Shown: piece by piece, positions 25,416 to 34,832 of the stretch | Numbering within the stretch: position 1 is the first letter of the stretch | Layout of the letters: each line of letters begins with the position of its first letter | Origin: Vibrio metoecus | Lineage (GTDB): Bacteria > Pseudomonadota > Gammaproteobacteria > Enterobacterales > Vibrionaceae | Assembly (NCBI RefSeq): GCF_009665255.1 | Contig: NZ_CP035686.1 | Span: 1,860,001 to 1,924,000, forward strand | Length of the DNA stretch: 64,000 nucleotides | Direction: 5' to 3' | Made by a program: the position numbers and the translations under genes | The notes under the pieces: model-generated | The model's database searches: none | What the model saw: the letters and a program-made list of their open reading frames with translations, nothing else | Told to the model about the DNA's origin: nothing

Positions 25416-26534
25416 CTATTTCGCTAAAATGTCCGCGATACGTTTACAAGCCTGACCGTCCCCGTAAGGGTTGTGCGCCTGACTCATCGTTTGATAAGCC
25501 TGCAGATCAGTCAAAAGTAAGCTCAACGCATCACAAATTTGTTGTTCGTCTGTACCAACGAGTTTTACTGTCCCTGCCGCCACAGCTTCTGGTCGTTCTG
25601 TGGTCTCACGCATAACTAAAACGGGTTTACCGAGTGAAGGCGCTTCTTCTTGAATGCCACCAGAGTCGGTTAATATGATGTGCGCACGATCCATTAAGTA
25701 AACAAAAGGCAAATACTGCTGTGGTTCAATCAGCACAATATTGCTAACCCCTTTGAGAAGTTTGTTTACGGGTTCACGCACATTTGGATTTAGGTGTACA
25801 GGATAGAGAATTTGGCATTCTGGATGCTGTTCTGCGGTATTAATCAGTGCTTGGCAGATACGCTCAAAACCACCACCAAAACTCTCACGGCGGTGTCCAG
25901 TCACTAAAATCAGCTTTTTACTCGCATCGAGCATTGGAAATTGGCTAGCTAATGTCGCCTGTAGATCACTGTCCGTATGGATCTTCTCGCGAACAGCCAG
26001 CAAAGCATCAATCACGGTATTCCCTGTGACGAAAATATTGTCTGCGTTATAGTTTTCTTGCAGCAGATTGGCACGAGAAGTTTCTGTGGGTGCAAAGTGA
26101 TATTGCGTGAGTGCGGCCGTGAGTTTGCGGTTACCCTCTTCAGGCCACGGGGAGTAGATATTGCCCGTTCTCAGACCCGCTTCGACATGCCCTACCGGAA
26201 TTTGTTGGTAATACGCAGCTAAAGAAGCAGCAAATGTAGTTGCAGTATCACCATGCACTAAAACGACATCTGGCTGTTCACTACTCAAAACTTGCTGCAT
26301 ACCCAGTAAAATTTTACTGGTCACGCCACTCAGAGTTTGTCCAGGCTCCATAATGTTGAGATCAAAATCTGGGGTGATAGCAAAAAGCTCTAGCACTTGA
26401 TCCAACATTTCTCGATGCTGTCCGGTCACACAGACTTTTGCCGTAAAACGGCTGTCTTGGCATAGTTGTTGTACTAACGGTGCCATTTTGATCGCTTCAG
26501 GGCGCGTACCAAATACGATAAGAACCTTTTTCAC
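25416..26534 (-). CDS. vpsA: VpsA, UDP-N-acetylglucosamine 2-epimerase
   Basis: This non-hydrolysing UDP-GlcNAc 2-epimerase (WecB family) makes UDP-ManNAc. I choose the GTG at 26534, which gives the family start VKKVLIVFGTRPEAIKMAPL (372 residues). The frame extends further upstream without family sequence. Motifs include VTGQHREML, VLVHGDTATTFAASLAAYY, VGHVEAGLRTGNIYSPWPEE, VTGHRRESFG, HLNPNVREP and LTDSGGIQEEAPSLGKPVLV. It is the first gene of the vps-I run that ends at vpsK; the regulatory region upstream has a TCTCAA-N9-TTGAGG inverted repeat. Confidence 0.96.
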   Translation of the reverse strand: MKKVLIVFGTRPEAIKMAPLVQQLCQDSRFTAKVCVTGQHREMLDQVLELFAITPDFDLNIMEPGQTLSGVTSKILLGMQQVLSSEQPDVVLVHGDTATTFAASLAAYYQQIPVGHVEAGLRTGNIYSPWPEEGNRKLTAALTQYHFAPTETSRANLLQENYNADNIFVTGNTVIDALLAVREKIHTDSDLQATLASQFPMLDASKKLILVTGHRRESFGGGFERICQALINTAEQHPECQILYPVHLNPNVREPVNKLLKGVSNIVLIEPQQYLPFVYLMDRAHIILTDSGGIQEEAPSLGKPVLVMRETTERPEAVAAGTVKLVGTDEQQICDALSLLLTDLQAYQTMSQAHNPYGDGQACKRIADILAK

Positions 26535-26883
26535 TTCCCTATTTCCTCTCAAAATCTCAAAACTCTTCACATCAAACGTAAGAAAAACAAACCTGACACG
26601 CCTAATAAGGCGCGCTATATAAGCAAAGTCTCAATTATTGGGTTTGAGGATTAACTCGTTTATTTAATCTCGACTATTTAGATTTCAAATGTATTGCAAA
26701 CGACATCTTTGATTATTTTTCATTTGCCTTTCATACAAACTTCAACAACACAAAAAATACCTAAGATAGCAAGTAAGCCATGTGTTATGAGGTTATCGTC
26801 AACAAAACCAGAACTTACGTAGAATAAGACCACTTACACTGAGTGTTATTTACGTCCGGCTTCTCCCATTAAGCTATGCTCTT
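26535..26883 (-). promoter_or_regulatory. vpsA promoter region
   Basis: The 349 bases between vpsU and vpsA contain no other gene. On the minus strand a -10-like TTATAT lies close downstream of the TCTCAA/TTGAGG inverted repeat, and no good -35 is spaced from it, which fits an activator-dependent promoter. Known activators of V. cholerae vpsA are VpsR and VpsT with c-di-GMP. Confidence 0.55.
26629..26649. promoter_or_regulatory. Inverted repeat TCTCAA-N9-TTGAGG upstream of vpsA
   Basis: CTCAA (26630-26634) and TTGAG (26644-26648) are separated by nine bases, exactly as at 4350-4370 near vpsL. It lies about 95-115 bases upstream of the vpsA GTG and just upstream of the candidate -10. This is a candidate operator, probably for VpsR; the regulator is inferred. 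Confidence 0.5.
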
Positions 26884-27405
26884 TTAGTTAGTGATGGCAT
26901 TCTTCGAGATCGCCATGCCGTTTTTACCCCAGTATTCAATCAAAGCTTGCGCTCCTGCTTCTATCAATGCCGCGGTTTGATGAAAGACCGCCATATTGCG
27001 CTGGTAAGGGTCTGGTACTTCTTTTTCTGTGGTTGGCGCGTGTGAGAGAAACAGACCGAGCTTACTCCGACAAGACGGTGGACACTGATCAATTAAGTCG
27101 GCAAGGTTAGTTTTATCCATCGCATAGATGAGATCGTAATCGAGGAAGTCTTGTTGTGTGATTTGTCTTACCTGACTCACCACCAAACAATATCCCTGAC
27201 TCTGCAAAGCTTGCAGAGCCTTTTCATCCGGAGTGGTTTTACCCTTCATTTTTATTGTTCCAGCACTGCTCACTGAGATATTTAATTTCTTCTGTCGAAT
27301 TTTTTCTCGCAAAATAATCTCCGCCATTGGAGAACGACATAAGTTACCGGTACAAACTACCAGTATCGATAAAGGCTTATATTTCGTATCCAATAAATTC
27401 GGCAT
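26884..27405 (-). CDS. vpsU: VpsU, low-molecular-weight protein tyrosine phosphatase
   Basis: The cytoplasmic phosphatase has the P-loop VVCTGNLCRSPMAE (CX5R) and the general-acid loop VPDPYQRN, both intact, so it should be active. Such enzymes remove phosphate from the tyrosine-rich tail of Wzc-type kinases; VpsO at the far end of vps-II is the likely substrate. I start at the ATG at 27405 (173 residues). A TTG at 27426 would add seven residues, and neither has a good ribosome site. It has the same orientation as vpsA, 349 bases upstream of it. Confidence 0.9.
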   Translation of the reverse strand: MPNLLDTKYKPLSILVVCTGNLCRSPMAEIILREKIRQKKLNISVSSAGTIKMKGKTTPDEKALQALQSQGYCLVVSQVRQITQQDFLDYDLIYAMDKTNLADLIDQCPPSCRSKLGLFLSHAPTTEKEVPDPYQRNMAVFHQTAALIEAGAQALIEYWGKNGMAISKNAITN

Positions 27406-27645
27406 CAGAGGCAATGATTCAAACAATACGCACTAAATTGGCTACAAGGTTATCCTAAGCCGACCGACAATGCGTGTCTCATAATTGAGCCAGGAATTAA
27501 TTAGAACTAAAGCAGTAAAACAAAAGTAGTTTTACTTTCTGAGCTCATATAAAAAAACTGATAATTTGAATCAAAAATACGACAAGTTAAATTTACTGAG
27601 TGATGCTTATTGACATAAATAAAATAACTTAGTTAAACGTAATGA

Positions 27646-27775
27646 ATACCCTTCCTACTTGAAGCTGCAGCAGTGTTGGCTTCGCTCGTTCACCCCAATC
27701 ATATAGTTTGTTTGTCTATGCTCATGGGGATGAACTCACTTGCCGCCTACTAGCAACTCCAAGTAGCTTGGGTAT
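27646..27775. repeat. ERIC-like intergenic repeat, about 130 bp
   Basis: The ends are ATACCC (27646-27651) and GGGTAT (27770-27775), and the flanks form an imperfect inverted repeat (CTACTTG-AG-TGC on the left, GCAACTCCAAGTAG on the right). Inner blocks resemble ERIC cores: GTTCACCCCAATCA and GCTCATGGGGATGAACTCAC. ERIC elements of about 127 bp are known from enterobacteria and vibrios. It lies between two same-strand genes and, if transcribed, would fold into a long hairpin. Confidence 0.72.
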
Positions 27776-27835
27776 AGATAGCCTAAAGGCTCAATGGGAA
27801 TGGTGTTCAACGATGTGATTGGGAAGAGATTAAAC

Positions 27836-27860
27836 ACACCACCGCACAAAGCGGTGGTGT
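27836..27860 (-). terminator. Hairpin after vexH
   Basis: ACACCACCGC (27836-27845) pairs perfectly with GCGGTGGTGT (27851-27860) around ACAAA, beginning 15 bases past the vexH stop. There is no real T-run on the minus strand, so termination may be weak. Confidence 0.55.
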
Positions 27861-27874
27861 GGTGATAACCAAGG

Positions 27875-30800
27875 TTAGTGCTGAACGCGGCCTTTTACAT
27901 CTTGCTGCAACTCATGGTTTAGCTCTGCTTCAACGTGACCGGGTGCTTGGGTTGAACCCGAAATCAATCGGTACATCGCAGGTATTACCAACAAGGTAAC
28001 CAAAGTAGCAAAGCCCATCCCAAAGAAAATCACCGTACCGACGGCAATTCGGCTTTCATAACCGGCACCAGTCGAGATAATCAAAGGAATTGAACCCGCG
28101 AGCGTCGTAAATGCCGTCATGAGTATTGGACGTAAACGGCGTGCTGACGCATCAATGATCGCTTTTTCAAACTCGACACCACGATCTCGTAACTGATTGG
28201 CGAATTCAACAATCAAAATACCATTTTTGGTCACCATACCGATCAGCATGATCATGCCAATCTGGCTGTAGATGTTCATCCCTTGCCCCATGACAAAGAG
28301 GCCAAGAAAACCACCAAACACCCCCATAGGCACAGTCAACATCACCACCAACGGGTTGATAAAACTTTCAAACTGTGCAGCCAATACTAAGTACGCGACC
28401 AGCAGAGCCAAAGCAAACACGATCGCTACACTCGATTGGTTCTCTTTGAAATCCTTTGACTCTCCTGAGTAACTGACCGAGATATCACTTGGCAGCATTT
28501 CTTGAGCTTTTTGATCAAGAAAGTCCAGAGCTTGGCCTAAGGTATATCCTGCTTCTAAGTTTGCCGTCACGGTAATGGATTTCTGTTTGTTGTAGTGCGC
28601 CAGACGAATGGCTGACGCAACCTCATCAATCCGCGTTACAGTATCGAGGGTAACTAAATCACCAGTTGAGGTACGCATGTAGATTTGGCTGAGATCTGCA
28701 GCATTGTTAAAGCTGTTTTCATCACCACGCAGATACACATCATACTCTTCACCACGTTCCACAAAAGTGGTGACTTTTTTACCGCCGAGCATCACTTCTA
28801 AAGTGTCGGAGATCGATTTAACGCTGATTCCTAACTCAGCGGCACGCTGCTTATCGATCGTCACGACCAGTTCTGGTGTTTTTTCTGAGTAATCAATATT
28901 TGCGCCAGTCATAAACGGAGATTTTTCCGCTTCCGCTTCTAGCTTTTCAGCCCAGTTCTTCAGTTCAGAATAATCCGAACCACCGAGAACAAACTGCACA
29001 GGCTCATTCGAGCCCCCTCTAAATCCGGGCATGAATGGAAACACACGAACATCGGGAATACCCGCTAACGCTTTACGCACTTGGCCTAACGCTTCTTGGG
29101 CGGTAACACTACGTTCATTCCAGTCATCCAAAATCATGATCACGAAGCCGGTTTGGTCACCAGCGTTCCCGCCAAAAGCGGGCGACTGAATGCTGAACGA
29201 CTTCAAGAATCCTTGCCCTAATAGCGGTACCAAACGCTGCTCGACCAGATCCATATTAGCTGCCATGCGGTTATAACTGGTCGCATCCGCACCACGCACA
29301 AAGGCAAAAATCACACCGCGATCTTCTGAAGGTGTTAGCTGGGCTGGAACAAGCTGCATCAAACCATAACTTCCACCAATGCAAGCCGCGATAACCACAG
29401 GAGCAGCCCAACGCCAACGAATGGCTCGGCTTACAATTTTGCGATAGCCGGACTCAAGCCCTGCAAACAGACGATCAATAAACTGGTTAAAGCGTCCTGG
29501 TTTCACATTGGCTTTTAAAAGCTTACTGCCAAGCACTGGCGTCAACGTCAGTGCGATAAGGGATGAAAAAATCACCGCCATCGCAAGCAGTACTGAGAAT
29601 TCGGTAAACAGCAGCCCAACCATGCCATCCATAAACGAGATAGGCAGGAACACCATCACCAAGACTAAGGTAGTCGCGATAACCGCAAAACCCACCTCTC
29701 GCGTGCCTTTATAAGCGGCCAGCAGTGGTTTTTCCCCCCGTTCGATATGATGGAAAATATTCTCCACCACCACAATGGCATCATCCACCACCAGACCAAT
29801 CGACAAAATTAACGCCATTAAGGTGATCAGGTTGATCGAAAAGCCAAAATAATATGCAGCCATAAACGCTGAGATAAGCGAAACAGGAACTGTCACCGCA
29901 GGGATTAGCGTGGCACGTAGCTGACCAATAAAGATATACAGCACTAAAATCACTAGCCCGCCAGTCACAAACAGTGTGCTGTAAACCTCGCTGATTGAGC
30001 GCTCAATAAACACCGTTGAGTCATAGTCGATGGCTAAGCGTGTCCCTTTTGGCAAAAACTGCTGAACCTTATCCACTTCTTGATGTACGCGCTTCGCCAC
30101 TTCTAGCGGGTTTGCATCCGATTGCGGCACAATCCCCATGCTCACGTTGACGATGCCATCACTCTTAAAGGTCGAATTCTCGTTTTCTGCACCAATAAAC
30201 ACATCAGACACATCTTTAAGATAAATCGGGGTACCATCACTTGCCCGCTTCACCACTAGATATTCAAAATCCTCCGGTGATTGGTATCCGCGTGCCGTAC
30301 GCACCGACATCACGGTTGAGTCGTTACGGACTTGCCCCCCAGGGCTTTCAATGTTTTCTTTATTTAACGCATCTGAGATATCACTGGTGGTTACGCCGCG
30401 CCCAGCCATTAGTTCCGGCTTGATGCGTACATACATCACTTTGTACAAACCACCGGAAACATCCACCGAGCTGACGCCCGAAATGAGGCTAAAACGATCG
30501 AGCAGTACCCGCTCGATGTAGTCGGTCAGTTGGGTTCGATCCATTTCTGATGAGCTGAGGTTGATGTAAACCGAAGCCTGACCTGAACCGTTATTTTTGA
30601 ATACTTGCGGATCGTCCGCCTCTTCGGGCAGAGAACGTTGCGCTCGTGCGACTGCGTCACGAATATCACTCACACCGGTATTTAAATCATAACCAAGTTC
30701 AAACGTTACAGTGATACGCGACATACCATTGCGGCTGATCGAGGTAATTTCATCAATTCCACTAATGCCCGCCAGTTGGTCCTCCAACACGCTGGTGATT

Positions 30801-30985
30801 TGGCTTTCAATGATAGTGGCAGAAGCACCTTGATAACGGGTGGAAACCGATACCACAGGGCTTTCAATGTCTGGCATTTCACGTACGGCAAGCTTGGTAA
30901 AAGATACCACACCAAACACGCACAGCAGCATACTCAGAACCAGCGCCGCAACGGGCCGCTTAACCGAAATATCCGACAACCACAT
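27875..30985 (-). CDS. vexH: VexH-like RND efflux pump
   Basis: The 1036-residue inner-membrane RND transporter (AcrB/MexF-type, HAE-1) exports drugs and small molecules using the proton gradient. It has two repeats of six membrane helices with two large periplasmic loops. The proton-relay Asp pair is in ILSIGLVVDDAIVVVENIFH, and a TM4-like GxxxGxxxxxD context and the second-half MIMLIGMVTKNGILIVEFAN are present. The ATG overlaps the TAA of the adaptor gene (TAATG). In V. cholerae the VexGH system is one of six RND pumps and is reported to export vibriobactin. I assign it to VexGH by position next to the vps genes, which is moderately certain. Confidence 0.88.
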   Translation of the reverse strand: MWLSDISVKRPVAALVLSMLLCVFGVVSFTKLAVREMPDIESPVVSVSTRYQGASATIIESQITSVLEDQLAGISGIDEITSISRNGMSRITVTFELGYDLNTGVSDIRDAVARAQRSLPEEADDPQVFKNNGSGQASVYINLSSSEMDRTQLTDYIERVLLDRFSLISGVSSVDVSGGLYKVMYVRIKPELMAGRGVTTSDISDALNKENIESPGGQVRNDSTVMSVRTARGYQSPEDFEYLVVKRASDGTPIYLKDVSDVFIGAENENSTFKSDGIVNVSMGIVPQSDANPLEVAKRVHQEVDKVQQFLPKGTRLAIDYDSTVFIERSISEVYSTLFVTGGLVILVLYIFIGQLRATLIPAVTVPVSLISAFMAAYYFGFSINLITLMALILSIGLVVDDAIVVVENIFHHIERGEKPLLAAYKGTREVGFAVIATTLVLVMVFLPISFMDGMVGLLFTEFSVLLAMAVIFSSLIALTLTPVLGSKLLKANVKPGRFNQFIDRLFAGLESGYRKIVSRAIRWRWAAPVVIAACIGGSYGLMQLVPAQLTPSEDRGVIFAFVRGADATSYNRMAANMDLVEQRLVPLLGQGFLKSFSIQSPAFGGNAGDQTGFVIMILDDWNERSVTAQEALGQVRKALAGIPDVRVFPFMPGFRGGSNEPVQFVLGGSDYSELKNWAEKLEAEAEKSPFMTGANIDYSEKTPELVVTIDKQRAAELGISVKSISDTLEVMLGGKKVTTFVERGEEYDVYLRGDENSFNNAADLSQIYMRTSTGDLVTLDTVTRIDEVASAIRLAHYNKQKSITVTANLEAGYTLGQALDFLDQKAQEMLPSDISVSYSGESKDFKENQSSVAIVFALALLVAYLVLAAQFESFINPLVVMLTVPMGVFGGFLGLFVMGQGMNIYSQIGMIMLIGMVTKNGILIVEFANQLRDRGVEFEKAIIDASARRLRPILMTAFTTLAGSIPLIISTGAGYESRIAVGTVIFFGMGFATLVTLLVIPAMYRLISGSTQAPGHVEAELNHELQQDVKGRVQH

Positions 30986-32043
30986 TATTTGTCATCCTTT
31001 TTCAGTGGACGTCCTTCCACGCTCACTTCACTCACTCGCGCGTTATCACGCAGATTGACGATGCCTTGAACAACAATTTTTTCACCAATCTCTAAGCCTT
31101 TTTCAATCACGACTTGATTCTCAACCCGTGCGCCAAGGCTAACTTCGCGACGTTTGGCTACATTGTCTTCACCAATCACGTAAACAAAACGTTTCGTGCC
31201 TGAATATTCCAAAGCCTGTACTGGAATAATCGGCGCACTGATGGCGGGGAAATTGATGCGTGCCGACATCAACATACCCGGCTTAAGGCGCTGATCTGAA
31301 TTGGGAAAATGCACGCGTACTCGTAAATTTAAGGTTTCTTGATTGATACGCGAATCCACGGCCACCACTGAACCTTCAAACTGCACGTTTGGCCACGCTT
31401 CGCTACTGCCTTGTACCTTCATGCCTTTGCTGAGCTGTGGCAGATAACGTTCTGGAATTTGCAGATCGAGCTGCATCAAGGAAAGATTATCCAACGTCAG
31501 CAATTCAGAGCCCGCGCTCACCCACTTACCTCGGCTAAAGTCAATAAACCCAACCGTGCCATCAAACGGCGCGGTGATATGTAAATCCGCGAGATTTGCT
31601 TGCGCGGCATTCAATCTCGCTTGGCCAATTTCCACACGCGCACGCTGCGCATCAATTTCGGTTGGAGTGATAGCATTGCGTTTCAACAAACGCTCGTATT
31701 CGGTGAGTTTACGTTGTTCATCTTGCAAATAAGCTTTTGCTTCAACTAATGCTGCTTGAGCTTTGTCATCGTCCAACTGGATCAACAGTTGGCCTTTATT
31801 CACTTGTTGATTGGCTTGCACAGCAATCACATTCACTTTGCCGGTGACCTCAGGAGCAATTTCCACCGATTGTTGTGCTTTAATTTTGCCGACCAAAGAA
31901 AGCGATTGAGAAATTTGCTGAGATTGCACTTGTTCGGTCACCACCGAGATAGCCGGAGACTGAGAAGGCTCTTTAGCGGATAACACGGCGCTGTGCATCA
32001 GCACCGTCAATAATGTCAATGAAAGTACAGTGTTTTTGTTCAT
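30985..32043 (-). CDS. vexG: VexG-like membrane-fusion (adaptor) protein
   Basis: The 352-residue periplasmic adaptor of the RND family links the pump to the outer-membrane channel (TolC in V. cholerae). It has an N-terminal signal (SLTLLTVLMHSAVLSA) and a biotinyl-lipoyl-like domain split around a coiled-coil hairpin (about 90-170, QAALVEAKAYLQDEQRKLTE and ARVEIGQARLNAAQANLADL). Beta-barrel and membrane-proximal domains follow (RVRVHFPNSDQRLKPGMLM, VVIEKGLEIGEKIVVQGIVN). It lacks a lipobox Cys. It is co-transcribed with vexH; the promoter should lie in 32044-32228, opposite the tRNA promoter. Confidence 0.88.
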   Translation of the reverse strand: MNKNTVLSLTLLTVLMHSAVLSAKEPSQSPAISVVTEQVQSQQISQSLSLVGKIKAQQSVEIAPEVTGKVNVIAVQANQQVNKGQLLIQLDDDKAQAALVEAKAYLQDEQRKLTEYERLLKRNAITPTEIDAQRARVEIGQARLNAAQANLADLHITAPFDGTVGFIDFSRGKWVSAGSELLTLDNLSLMQLDLQIPERYLPQLSKGMKVQGSSEAWPNVQFEGSVVAVDSRINQETLNLRVRVHFPNSDQRLKPGMLMSARINFPAISAPIIPVQALEYSGTKRFVYVIGEDNVAKRREVSLGARVENQVVIEKGLEIGEKIVVQGIVNLRDNARVSEVSVEGRPLKKDDK

Positions 32044-32228
32044 GATTTGGCTTAGTGTCTAGAAAATGCGTTTATATTGTAGCGAGTTATACGCAACTTG
32101 AACGTCAAGGAACGTAAAGATTGCCAGTAAAAGTGTAAGGTGTGCTGTGACTTCAGCAGCTAAAATGCTCAATTCCTTGCATCTTTGCCCAAAAAGACAG
32201 CATTCGATTCAATTTGCTAAAAAAACAG

Positions 32229-32263
32229 TTTACAGGGGGAGCGAGTTTGATAAGATGCGCTCC
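32229..32263 (+). promoter_or_regulatory. tRNA-Tyr array promoter with GC-rich discriminator
   Basis: A -35 TTTACA (32229-32234), a 16-base spacer and a -10 TAAGAT (32251-32256) are followed by GCGCTCC. A GC-rich discriminator is the mark of stringently controlled stable-RNA promoters. It begins 100 bases before the first tRNA. Confidence 0.75.
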
Positions 32264-32328
32264 GCACTTGAGCGATGTGTTGGGAAAACATCACTTAAGC
32301 TTTTCAGTTAGTGAAAAGAAAACACCCT

Positions 32329-32413
<85 letters not shown>

Positions 32414-32498
32414 TATTCTTCTCGCAAGAGAAACCCTTGATTGATGCGTTGGGAAAACGTCAGTTAAGTCTTTTCAGCAATGAAAAGAAAAACACCCT

Positions 32499-32583
<85 letters not shown>

Positions 32584-32667
32584 TATTCTCTCATAAGAGA
32601 AACCCTTGATTGATGCGTTGGGAAAACGTCAATTAAGTCTTTTCAGCAATGAAAAGAAAAACACCCT

Positions 32668-32751
<84 letters not shown>

Positions 32752-32835
32752 TATTCTCTCATAAGAGAAACCCTTGATTGATGCGTTGGGAAAACGTCAA
32801 TTAAGTCTTTTCAGCAGTGAAAAGAAAAACACCCT

Positions 32836-32920
<85 letters not shown>

Positions 32921-32930
32921 TATACAGAAA

Positions 32931-32954
32931 GCCAGCTCATTGAGCTGGCTTTTT
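32931..32954 (+). terminator. Terminator of the tRNA-Tyr array
   Basis: GCCAGCTC (32931-32938) pairs with GAGCTGGC (32942-32949) around a three-base loop, followed by five T. An A-rich left flank may also serve the convergent lipoprotein gene. Confidence 0.9.
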
Positions 32955-32976
32955 GCTTTCATCGCCTGAACTCTGC

Positions 32977-33747
32977 TTATTGAGCTTGAAGTAAAGCATG
33001 AATACAGCTTTGCGCATCACCACAATCGACTTGTCCGGTCAAATCCGCCTGCAATAAAAATCCTTGCTCCAAACTAACACAAGAATTGCTGCCTTCCAGT
33101 TCCAGACAGAGAGGAAGAGACTGAGCCGAGAGTTTATCAAGCAGCATGATCGCGGTTTGTAGATTGCCCCCTGAATGCTCCGCAAACAATAAGGTTAACT
33201 CTGCGGCACTATTGAGAGATGCCAATGCGTTGATCAGTTGTTCATCCAATTCAGCCAAAGTCACAGAGTCCAGCTGATTCAGCGTCAATATACCCTGATT
33301 CTGATCCGCATAACGCCAATCCACTACATTAAGCGACTCTTGCACATTCGCTCTTTGCATACTTTGCGCAGCGGGTTGGATGATTACTTGTATTTGATCA
33401 CTGTTCTTTCGTCCGCCACTGTCTTCGGCCAATAGTTCAAAAAGATAGGTTCCCGCGACAGTAGGATAAAGCGCGGTCGCTTTTAATGTATCCGCGTTGA
33501 GCAAAGCAAGCGATTGAGGCCCTGAGACTTGCCGCCAAGTCGTGTTTCTAATGGTATACACGGATAACTCAGACTTGGCGGAACCACTCAACGTAATGTT
33601 GTTAAGTGGCAGTGTCAGTAACTGATCACTTCCTGCATTCACTGTGGGTTTGGTTAGCTTCTCTGGGTCTTTCCAATCATCGGAATTACACCCTGCTAGC
33701 AGAATAACAATACAAAATGTCTTCAATAAATGGGTTAGCTTAAACAT
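32977..33747 (-). CDS. Predicted lipoprotein with PKD/K319-like domain
   Basis: The 256-residue protein has a lipoprotein signal with lipobox LLAGC (cysteine at about residue 20). Residues about 35-130 look like a PKD-type beta-sandwich: VNAGSDQLLTLPLNNITLSG, TTWRQVSGPQSLALL and AGTYLFELLAEDSGGRKNSD. The rest is helical with two C-terminal cysteine pairs (LCLELEGSNSC, DCGDAQSC) that could form disulfides. I recognise no enzyme motif. A Lys-free, Asp-rich start after the Cys (NSDDWKD) suggests possible inner-membrane retention, but Vibrio sorting rules are less certain. It is 19 bases downstream of the DUF2860 gene, so the two are probably co-transcribed. Confidence 0.8.
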   Translation of the reverse strand: MFKLTHLLKTFCIVILLAGCNSDDWKDPEKLTKPTVNAGSDQLLTLPLNNITLSGSAKSELSVYTIRNTTWRQVSGPQSLALLNADTLKATALYPTVAGTYLFELLAEDSGGRKNSDQIQVIIQPAAQSMQRANVQESLNVVDWRYADQNQGILTLNQLDSVTLAELDEQLINALASLNSAAELTLLFAEHSGGNLQTAIMLLDKLSAQSLPLCLELEGSNSCVSLEQGFLLQADLTGQVDCGDAQSCIHALLQAQ

Positions 33748-33766
33748 GAGTCTTTCCTGTCACGGA

Positions 33767-34756
33767 TTAAAAGGTGTAACTGATACCAGTGGCGATAAAC
33801 ATGCTCTCACTGTCATAGAAATCGATTTGCGCATCTTGCTGCTGGTATCCCGCCATCACATTCAATTGGGTGTGGGAAAGTGCAAAAGGATCTTGATAGC
33901 CATAAACAGCAAACATGGCGAAAGCATCATCATCTCGTTTGCGATTAAAGACCGGGTTGTCCTGTTCATATTTGCTCTTGCTGCTACGTAAAGTCACAAC
34001 CACTTGATGCCTATCCAAATTCGCAAAGAAACTAAGTTGTGCCGCAGTTTCTGTGCGGCTCTGCGCACTCCCTTCAGCCGCTTGATCGGTGTAATAAATC
34101 CCAGGGGATAGCATAAGGCTCATAGAAAGCGGGAAATGTATTTCGACACCAAATCGTTGATAAGTGCTACTGCGTAACAGCGAATGTTGTTCATTAGGGG
34201 TGATAGCTTGTGATTGACCTATGACGTCATGTTCAATTTCACTATCCGCGTAGGCATATTTCAGAGTGACAGGAAAAGGGATGCTGACCTCAAGAGCGGT
34301 TCGCGCACCAACGATATTGTGATCGGTTTTTGTGCGTTGTAAGCCAGTGAGATACGGATCTTGCCACGTTTCATCCATGCCGGGAATGTTGCCAAACACC
34401 GCAAGCGTGAGGTAAGTTTTCGCGGTCATTTGTCCAATCCATCCCAGTTCACTTTGAAACTGAGCTTCACTTATCTGATCTTCACTATTTCCAAAGAAGA
34501 GTGCCTGATGACCAAATGTATATTGCAAGCGGCCTAAGATAAGGGGAGAAACGGTTTCGAGCTGTTTCCCCGTTCCATTTAAACTTTGAGTGATGGCATT
34601 GCTGTCATCCGTATTGAATTGGGAATTGGTTTGGCTAAATCCAGCATTTAAGCTGATATCACCACTAAACCCGGGACGCCATTCAATGGGTTTAGCCAAA
34701 CTGGGGATTGAGAAAAAAGCGCAACTCAGCAATAGCGCCAATGGTTTACGATTCAT
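33767..34756 (-). CDS. DUF2860-type outer-membrane beta-barrel protein
   Basis: The 329-residue protein has a signal peptide (MNRKPLALLLSCAFFSIPSLA) and many amphipathic beta strands. It ends in an aromatic strand (MFIATGISYTF), whose terminal Phe is the outer-membrane insertion signal. The opening WRPGFSGDISLNAGFSQTNS and the SPLILGRLQYTFG strand resemble the Vibrio DUF2860 family; function unknown. AAGGAG lies upstream of the ATG. It lies between the histidine-kinase gene (77 bases) and the lipoprotein gene (19 bases), all on one strand, which suggests it is a target or a partner of the two-component system. Confidence 0.8.
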   Translation of the reverse strand: MNRKPLALLLSCAFFSIPSLAKPIEWRPGFSGDISLNAGFSQTNSQFNTDDSNAITQSLNGTGKQLETVSPLILGRLQYTFGHQALFFGNSEDQISEAQFQSELGWIGQMTAKTYLTLAVFGNIPGMDETWQDPYLTGLQRTKTDHNIVGARTALEVSIPFPVTLKYAYADSEIEHDVIGQSQAITPNEQHSLLRSSTYQRFGVEIHFPLSMSLMLSPGIYYTDQAAEGSAQSRTETAAQLSFFANLDRHQVVVTLRSSKSKYEQDNPVFNRKRDDDAFAMFAVYGYQDPFALSHTQLNVMAGYQQQDAQIDFYDSESMFIATGISYTF

Positions 34757-34832
34757 GCTAACTCCTTGTCAGTGGGTTTATTCCTCCACCCAATCAAGTT
34801 AACATCGAAGCAACAATTCACTCGTTAGCAAT

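Larger units (their letters stand above)
27406..27874. other. Intergenic region between vexH and vpsU
   Basis: The 469 bases contain an ERIC-like repeat (27646-27775) and a hairpin after vexH (27836-27860). In the vpsU promoter part there is TCTCATAATTGAG (27477-27489), a CTCA-N4-TGAG inverted repeat. I see no protein-coding gene. Confidence 0.55.

Noticed and set aside
32044..32228. Searched for a marR/tetR-type operator between vexG and the tRNA array
   Set aside because: No clear palindrome or regulator gene was found nearby.
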